Below are positions 11,150 to 14,673 of a stretch of DNA of 14,673 nt, in pieces. The notes beneath the pieces were generated by a model. The model was given only the letters and a program-made list of their open reading frames with translations, did no database searches and was not told the DNA's origin. Both the position numbers and the translations under genes were made by a program. Origin of the DNA: JBJXGF01 sp046153015 (lineage in GTDB: Bacteria > Actinomycetota > Acidimicrobiia > Acidimicrobiales > CAIXPF01); assembly GCA_046153015.1 (NCBI GenBank), contig JBJXGF010000016.1, positions 1 to 14,673 on the forward strand. The letters are read 5' to 3'. How positions within the stretch are numbered: position 1 is the first letter of the stretch; every line of letters starts with the position of its first letter.

Positions 11150-11491
11150 TCAGCGGCTGATGAGCCGCGTGCGGTGCTCCGGGCAGTCCGGGGTCGGCTG
11201 GGTGCGGGTGCGCCGCCGCCAGCGGACCGGGCAGCCCCGGGTGGCGCAGGCGTAGAGCGGGCGGCGCAGGTAGTCGCCGTCGACCTCGCCCGCCTGGACC
11301 TTCACCCGGTACGCCTCCAGCCACGCCAGGTGGCCGGTCACCACCTCGCGGGCCAGCGGGTGCTCGTCGAGCACCCCGACCACGGCCAGCTCGTCGCCGC
11401 CCTCGGCCAGCGCGGCGTAGAGCGCCTCGTACCCGGCGCGGTCCATCAGCGCCAGGTCGAGCAGCAGGGTGGCGACCAGCTCGAGGTCCAC
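11150..11491 (-). CDS. Small Cys-rich protein with putative zinc-binding motif, function unknown
   Basis: 113 residues from GTG 11491, not recognised. The N-terminal 70 residues look like a compact helical region (LVATLLLDLALM, ALYAALAEGG, LAREVVTGHLAWLEAY). The C-terminus is basic and holds C82-x4-C87, then C103-x2-H106, a spacing that could bind one zinc ion. It starts 10 bp after the stop of the epoxide hydrolase gene on the same strand, so the two are probably one operon. There is no ribosome site before the GTG, suggesting re-initiation. Its frame competes with shadows in other frames, but ordered amphipathic helices and tight operon spacing favour it. It converges directly on the CoA-ester lyase gene. 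Confidence 0.6.
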   Translation of the reverse strand: MDLELVATLLLDLALMDRAGYEALYAALAEGGDELAVVGVLDEHPLAREVVTGHLAWLEAYRVKVQAGEVDGDYLRRPLYACATRGCPVRWRRRTRTQPTPDCPEHRTRLISR

Positions 11492-11501
11492 CAGCGGGCG
11501 G

Positions 11502-12683
11502 TCAGCGCACCAGCCGGAAGAAGGCCCGCACGTCGTCGACGAACAGCTCGGGCTGCTCGAACGCGGCGAAGTGGCCGCCCTTGGGCATCTCGGTCCAGCG
11601 GCGGATGTCGGTGTAGCGCCGCGCCGCCCACCGCCGCGAGGTCTTGAGGATCTCCTTGGGGAACGCGGCGACGCCGGTGGGCACGGTGATCTGGCGGCGG
11701 TCGCCGAAAGCGCGGAAGCTCTCCCAGTACAGCCGGGCCGAGGACGCCCCCGAGGCGGTCGCCCAGTAGAGCATCACGTTGTCGAGCAGCTCGTCGCGGG
11801 TGAGCACGTTCTCGGGATGGCCGCCGCAGTCCATCCACGCCCAGAACTTCTCGACGATCCACGCCGCCTGCGCCGCCGGCGAGTCGACCAGGCCGTACCC
11901 GACGGTCTGGGGCCGGGTGCTCTGCTCCTTGGAGTAGCCCGAGTCCCAGTCCTGGTAGTACTTGGCCGCGGTGAGCGCGTCGCGCTCGGCCTGGGTGTAC
12001 TCCTCCTCGGGGATCGAGCGGTCGCGGCCGGCGGCGGCCATGTTGAGGTGGATGCCGACGCAGTGCTCGGGGTCGTCGCGCCCGATGGCGGTGGTGACCG
12101 CCGAGCCCCAGTCGCCGCCCTGGGCGCCGTACCGGGCGTAGCCCAGCCGGTCCATGAGCTGGGCCCAGGCGGCGGCGATGCGGTCGACCCCCCAGCCGGT
12201 GGCGCTCGGCTTGTCGGAGAAGCCGTAGCCGGGCAGCGCCGGGCAGACCACGTGGAAGGCGTCGGCGGCGTCGCCCCCGAAGCGGGTCGGCTCGGCCAGC
12301 GGCTCGATCACCTTGTGGAACTCCACCACCGAGCCCGGCCAGCCGTGGGTCAGCACCAGCGGCAGCGCGCCCTCGTGGGGGGAGCGGACGTGGATGAAGT
12401 GGATGCCGAGCGCGTCGGCCGGCTGACCGCCGTCGAGGCTGGTGCGGAACTGGTCGAACCGGTTGAGCGCCGCCTCCCGCTTGCGCCAGTCGTACTCCTG
12501 CGCCCAGTACCGGCACAGCTCCTGGGTGTAGGCGAGGGGGATGCCCTGGCTCCAGTCGGCGACCGGCTCGGCCTCGGGCCAGCGGGTGTTGGCGAGACGC
12601 GCCTTCAAGTCGTCGAGGAGGGCGTCGGCGACCGCGATGCGGAACGGCTCAACGGCGGTGCTGCCTGGCGAGACGGTGCTCAT
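11502..12683 (-). CDS. Epoxide hydrolase, microsomal (mEH/EphB-like) type
   Basis: 393 residues. The N-terminal EHN domain (about 12-125: PFRIAVADALLDDLKARL, ADWSQGIPL, FIHVRSPHEG) is followed by an alpha/beta-hydrolase domain. HGWPGS (113-118) supplies the oxyanion backbone, D191 in QGGDWGS the nucleophile, E344 in AFPKEI the acid and H371 in KGGHFAAFE the base. The E-to-H spacing of 27 equals that of mammalian microsomal epoxide hydrolase (Glu404-His431). Y319 in LYWESF is a candidate epoxide-activating tyrosine. It should open epoxides to vicinal diols. There is no signal peptide or N-terminal membrane anchor, so it is cytoplasmic. ATG 12683 has no Shine-Dalgarno but a perfect TANNNT (TATCGT) 7 nt upstream. 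First gene before the small Cys-rich protein. Confidence 0.94.
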   Translation of the reverse strand: MSTVSPGSTAVEPFRIAVADALLDDLKARLANTRWPEAEPVADWSQGIPLAYTQELCRYWAQEYDWRKREAALNRFDQFRTSLDGGQPADALGIHFIHVRSPHEGALPLVLTHGWPGSVVEFHKVIEPLAEPTRFGGDAADAFHVVCPALPGYGFSDKPSATGWGVDRIAAAWAQLMDRLGYARYGAQGGDWGSAVTTAIGRDDPEHCVGIHLNMAAAGRDRSIPEEEYTQAERDALTAAKYYQDWDSGYSKEQSTRPQTVGYGLVDSPAAQAAWIVEKFWAWMDCGGHPENVLTRDELLDNVMLYWATASGASSARLYWESFRAFGDRRQITVPTGVAAFPKEILKTSRRWAARRYTDIRRWTEMPKGGHFAAFEQPELFVDDVRAFFRLVR

Positions 12684-12720
12684 GGGCGGAACGATACGCG
12701 TCTACGCGAGACTGGCGCCC
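12684..12720. promoter_or_regulatory. 37-bp divergent promoter with a leaderless-type -10 for the epoxide hydrolase gene
   Basis: On minus, TATCGT (12691-12696) lies 7 nt before the epoxide hydrolase ATG. On plus, the corresponding position before ATG 12721 holds GAGACT (12708-12713), a poor match. TACGCG occurs twice, 8 bp apart (12696-12701 and 12703-12708 on plus, give or take one base). Neither gene has a ribosome site. The gap is too short for two separate full promoters, so -35 boxes would lie inside the opposite coding sequences. Confidence 0.45.
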
Positions 12721-13221
12721 ATGACCGCGTATCGCGACGAGCTGATCTGGGCCTACAACGGAGAGGTGCTGGGCGAGGCGATGTTCGCCACCATGGCCGA
12801 GGCGGTGAGCGACCCCGCCCGAGCCGGCCAGCTGGCGGTGATGGCCCTCATCGAGCGCCAGACCAAGGAGCAGCTCGCCCGCCTGCTCGAACGCGAGCGC
12901 TTCGAGCCCGACGACTCGAAGGCCATCGCCAAGGGCCAGGAGCTGGGCGTGCGCTCCGCCCGGGCCGACTGGGGCCGGTTCCTCGGCTCCTTCGCCCCGG
13001 CCACGGGCCCCGCGCTCGAGCGCTACAAGGTGATGCGGGACGAGCTCTCCCCCGCCGAGGACCGGCCGACGATGGACGCGCTCGTGCTCCACGAGCAGGT
13101 GGTGCAGGCCTTCGCCGACCTCGCCCTGGCCGGCGACGCCAACCCGGCCGGGCCCACCCTCGAGGCGCTCGACGGCGCCAACCAGGCCGTCGCCCGGCTG
13201 CTGCTGCGCCAGGCGCCCTGA
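12721..13221 (+). CDS. Unrecognised helical protein, possibly ferritin-like
   Basis: 166 residues, almost entirely helix-forming. Sections are about 5-30 (ELIWAYNGEVLGEAMFATMA), 32-62 (ARAGQLAVMALIERQTKEQL), 64-110 and 118-165. Four long helices, with E15/E19, E45 and H124-E125 at helix centres, suggest a ferritin-like bundle. The classic E-x-x-H pairs are not clearly present, so a di-iron site is uncertain. No signal peptide or membrane segment is seen. ATG 12721 begins the ordered sequence; an in-frame ATG at 12682 would overlap the divergent gene's start. It shares a 37-bp divergent gap with the epoxide hydrolase gene and converges on the amidohydrolase gene across a hairpin. Coding status is well supported, function is not. 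Confidence 0.75.
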   Translation: MTAYRDELIWAYNGEVLGEAMFATMAEAVSDPARAGQLAVMALIERQTKEQLARLLERERFEPDDSKAIAKGQELGVRSARADWGRFLGSFAPATGPALERYKVMRDELSPAEDRPTMDALVLHEQVVQAFADLALAGDANPAGPTLEALDGANQAVARLLLRQAP

Positions 13222-13228
13222 GCGCCCG

Positions 13229-13259
13229 CCCGGCCCGCCCCGGCGCGGGGCGGGCCGGG
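13229..13259. terminator. Bidirectional 13-bp hairpin between convergent genes
   Basis: CCCGGCCCGCCCC (13229-13241) is perfectly complementary to 13247-13259, with a 5-nt loop GGCGC. It fills the 43-bp gap between the stops of the helical protein (13221) and the amidohydrolase (13265). All-GC stem without a T-tract, as is common in high-GC actinobacteria. It is symmetrical and should serve both strands. Confidence 0.75.
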
Positions 13260-13264
13260 TGCGC

Positions 13265-14419
13265 TCAGGCCGGGACCGGCGCCCGGAGGCCGTAGAACTT
13301 GAGGGCGTTCTGCCCGAGCACCTTGGCCTGGTCCTCGAGGGACAGCGAGCCGAGGCGGGAGCGGATCTCGCCCACCACCCCGAAGCTGGCGTCGATGTGC
13401 GGGTAGTCCGACGCCCACACGAAGTAGTCCGCGCCCACGGCGTCGACGATCGGGGCGATCACGGTCTCGTCCGGGTCGGCCGACACGAGGCACTGGCGGA
13501 AGAAGTACTCGCTCGGCTTGAGCGCGGTGGGGGTGACGTTGGCCATCACCTCGTACTTGTGGTCCATCCGGTCGAGCCACGAGGAGATCCAGGTGGCGCC
13601 CGACTCGAGGACCACGCAGCGCACGCCCGGATGGCGCTCGAACACGCCCCCGGCCAGCATCTGGGTGAACGCGGCCATCACGTCGATGGCGAGGAAGGCG
13701 AAGAAGAACAGCTCGCTGCCGGCGCCTCGGCCGGGCATCCACTGGCGGAAGAACGGCCGGTCCCGCACGACCACGTGGAACCCGCAGGGCATGTCGAGAT
13801 CGGCCAGGGTGGCCCAGAACGGGTCGAACATCGGGTCCATGAGGTGCTTGCCGGCCCGGGCCTGCAGGTCGGGCGAGAGGTACGCGGCCACGCAGCCGGC
13901 GGCTCGGGCCCGCTTCGCCTCCTCGATGGCGCCCTCCACGTCGAGCAGCGACAGGTGCGCCACCGGCACGAGACGATCGGGGTTGTGCGAGCAGAACTCC
14001 ACGATGTAGCGGTTGTAGGCCCGGGTGTAGGCCGTGGCCAACGCCGGGTCGGTGACGATGCCTTCCCAGCAGATGCCGATCGTCGGGTACAGCAGGGCGA
14101 TGTCGATCTGCTCGGCGTCCATCACCTGGAGGCGGGCGGCCGGGTCGTAGCCGCCGAGGGGGCAGCCGTCCTCGTAGGTGAGCTTCTCCCGGGGGTCGAG
14201 GGCCTTGGCCGGGTCGAGCTCGATGCCGCCGAGGCCGGCGAGGCGGCCGCGCAGGCCTTCGAGCACCTGGTTGTCGATCAGGAGGACCTCGTCGCCCCGC
14301 TCGTCGCGCTCGATGCGGATGGCGCGGTCGCGCCACTGCGGCTCGAGGTAGGTGAGCCAGGTGTCCCTGGGCTCGAGAACGTGCCCGTCGGCGTCGACGG
14401 TGAGGACGTGGTCAGCCAT
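13265..14419 (-). CDS. Amidohydrolase family protein (Amidohydrolase_2, ACMSD-like)
   Basis: 384 residues, TIM-barrel metal-dependent hydrolase or decarboxylase of the amidohydrolase_2 group (relatives include ACMSD and 2-amino/2-hydroxy-carboxylate decarboxylases). DADGHVLEP (9-17) carries the first metal site. H215 in GFHVVVRD and D338/H341 in WASDYPHID are further metal or catalytic residues. LESGATW (271-277) and the end NALKFYGL (371-378) are family hallmarks. The D-x-x-H start, in place of the H-x-H of many amidohydrolases, is usual for this actinobacterial branch. The substrate is unknown; ring-acid decarboxylation or hydrolysis is plausible. ATG 14419 is chosen over GTG 14434, where MADHVLTVDADG begins the homology. 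No Shine-Dalgarno; GAAAAT ends 7 nt before the ATG. A strong hairpin follows the stop. Confidence 0.9.
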   Translation of the reverse strand: MADHVLTVDADGHVLEPRDTWLTYLEPQWRDRAIRIERDERGDEVLLIDNQVLEGLRGRLAGLGGIELDPAKALDPREKLTYEDGCPLGGYDPAARLQVMDAEQIDIALLYPTIGICWEGIVTDPALATAYTRAYNRYIVEFCSHNPDRLVPVAHLSLLDVEGAIEEAKRARAAGCVAAYLSPDLQARAGKHLMDPMFDPFWATLADLDMPCGFHVVVRDRPFFRQWMPGRGAGSELFFFAFLAIDVMAAFTQMLAGGVFERHPGVRCVVLESGATWISSWLDRMDHKYEVMANVTPTALKPSEYFFRQCLVSADPDETVIAPIVDAVGADYFVWASDYPHIDASFGVVGEIRSRLGSLSLEDQAKVLGQNALKFYGLRAPVPA

Positions 14420-14432
14420 GGGCCCGATTTTC
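14420..14432 (-). promoter_or_regulatory. Possible -10 box for leaderless transcription of the amidohydrolase gene
   Basis: On minus, TGTGAAAAT ends 7 nt before ATG 14419. It contains GAAAAT at the right distance and a TG just upstream, as in extended -10 promoters. It departs from TANNNT at the first base. It is the only A/T-rich run in the local sequence and there is no ribosome site. Confidence 0.35.
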
Positions 14433-14477
14433 ACACAGCCGGCGCCGAAGTGACGAGCGGACGCCGCGTGCTCGGGC

Positions 14478-14673
14478 TCAGCGGCGGCGGGGGCGCAGGC
14501 CGAGCCCGGCCCGCAGCGAGACGAGCAGGGCGCCGGCGCCGAGCAGCCACACGGCCGCGGTCTCGACCCCGGGGCTGACCGGCCCGGTATAGGCGAGGGC
14601 GGCGCGGTTGTTCACTGCGGCGGGCGCGGGGGTTGGCGCGGCCGCGGGCCGGGCGGCGGCGGGCGCAGGGGCG
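14478..14673 (-). CDS. C-terminus of a sortase-anchored surface protein (LAYTG signal), 5'-truncated by window edge
   Basis: The minus-strand frame gives 64 residues ending at stop 14478-14480. An Ala/Pro-rich spacer leads to NNRAALAYTGPVSPGVE. A hydrophobic helix follows (about TAAVWLLGAGALLVSL), and the tail ends L-R-P-R-R-R. Spacer, L-A-x-T-G, membrane helix and positive tail in this order is a cell-wall sorting signal. LAXTG is the form recognised by class E sortases of high-GC actinobacteria, in place of LPXTG. The protein would be cut between T and G and joined to the wall. Its function lies outside the window. Being 58 bp upstream of the amidohydrolase start on the same strand, it could precede it in a transcript. 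Confidence 0.75.
   Translation of the reverse strand, partial: APAPAAARPAAAPTPAPAAVNNRAALAYTGPVSPGVETAAVWLLGAGALLVSLRAGLGLRPRRR

Noticed and set aside
11145..11168. GCTGATCAGC palindrome and a 6-bp hairpin at the convergent stops of the CoA-ester lyase and small Cys-rich genes
   Set aside because: Short and made largely of the two stop codons facing each other; too weak to call a terminator.
11469..13295. 608-codon plus frame antisense to the epoxide hydrolase
   Set aside because: Composition bias of the mirror frame; it also overlaps the real helical-protein gene in another frame.

Overview
High-GC window (well above 65% G+C by eye) with actinobacterial traits: GTG starts, TANNNT -10 boxes directly before start codons, a Tat-exported protein, a parC-parE pair and an LAXTG-type wall anchor. 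The gene mix (enoyl-CoA hydratase, CoA-ester lyase, SDR, two epoxide-hydrolase-type proteins, amidohydrolase-2) fits a free-living soil or aquatic Actinomycetota, possibly Acidimicrobiia. That placement is inference; no rRNA or other taxonomic marker is present.

Layout. 1-163 is the C-terminal end of an IS630-type transposase, less GC-rich than the rest. 223-962 (minus) is a decayed periplasmic substrate-binding protein gene with two frame changes, a missing N-terminal part and an apparent internal deletion. 1001-1750 (plus) is an intact enoyl-CoA hydratase/isomerase that converges, with a 10-bp gap, on the topoisomerase IV operon parC-parE (6328 down to 1761, minus). A 232-bp divergent region with a perfect 16-bp palindrome separates parC from a Tat-exported cyclase-family protein (6561-7874, plus). 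An 18-bp-stem hairpin then precedes a limonene-epoxide-hydrolase-like protein (7948-8334). Next, on minus, is an alpha/beta hydrolase-SDR operon (10130 down to 8380). A divergent CitE-like CoA-ester lyase follows (10244-11149, plus). It abuts, stop to stop, a small Cys-rich protein that lies downstream of a microsomal-type epoxide hydrolase (12683 down to 11150, minus). A 37-bp divergent gap leads to an unrecognised helical protein (12721-13221). This converges across a strong bidirectional hairpin on an amidohydrolase-2 (14419 down to 13265). The window ends in the C-terminus of a surface protein with an LAYTG sortase-type signal (minus).

How the genes fit together. parC and parE encode the two subunits of one essential chromosome-decatenating enzyme. 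Most of the rest are enzymes of organic acid, CoA-ester, epoxide and ring-compound breakdown, in short one- or two-gene units rather than one long operon. They look like a catabolic neighbourhood, but no single substrate can be named from the sequence. I found no CRISPR array, tRNA, rRNA, prophage or defence system. I see no convincing new multi-gene system; the most unusual points are individual ones, set out in the findings.
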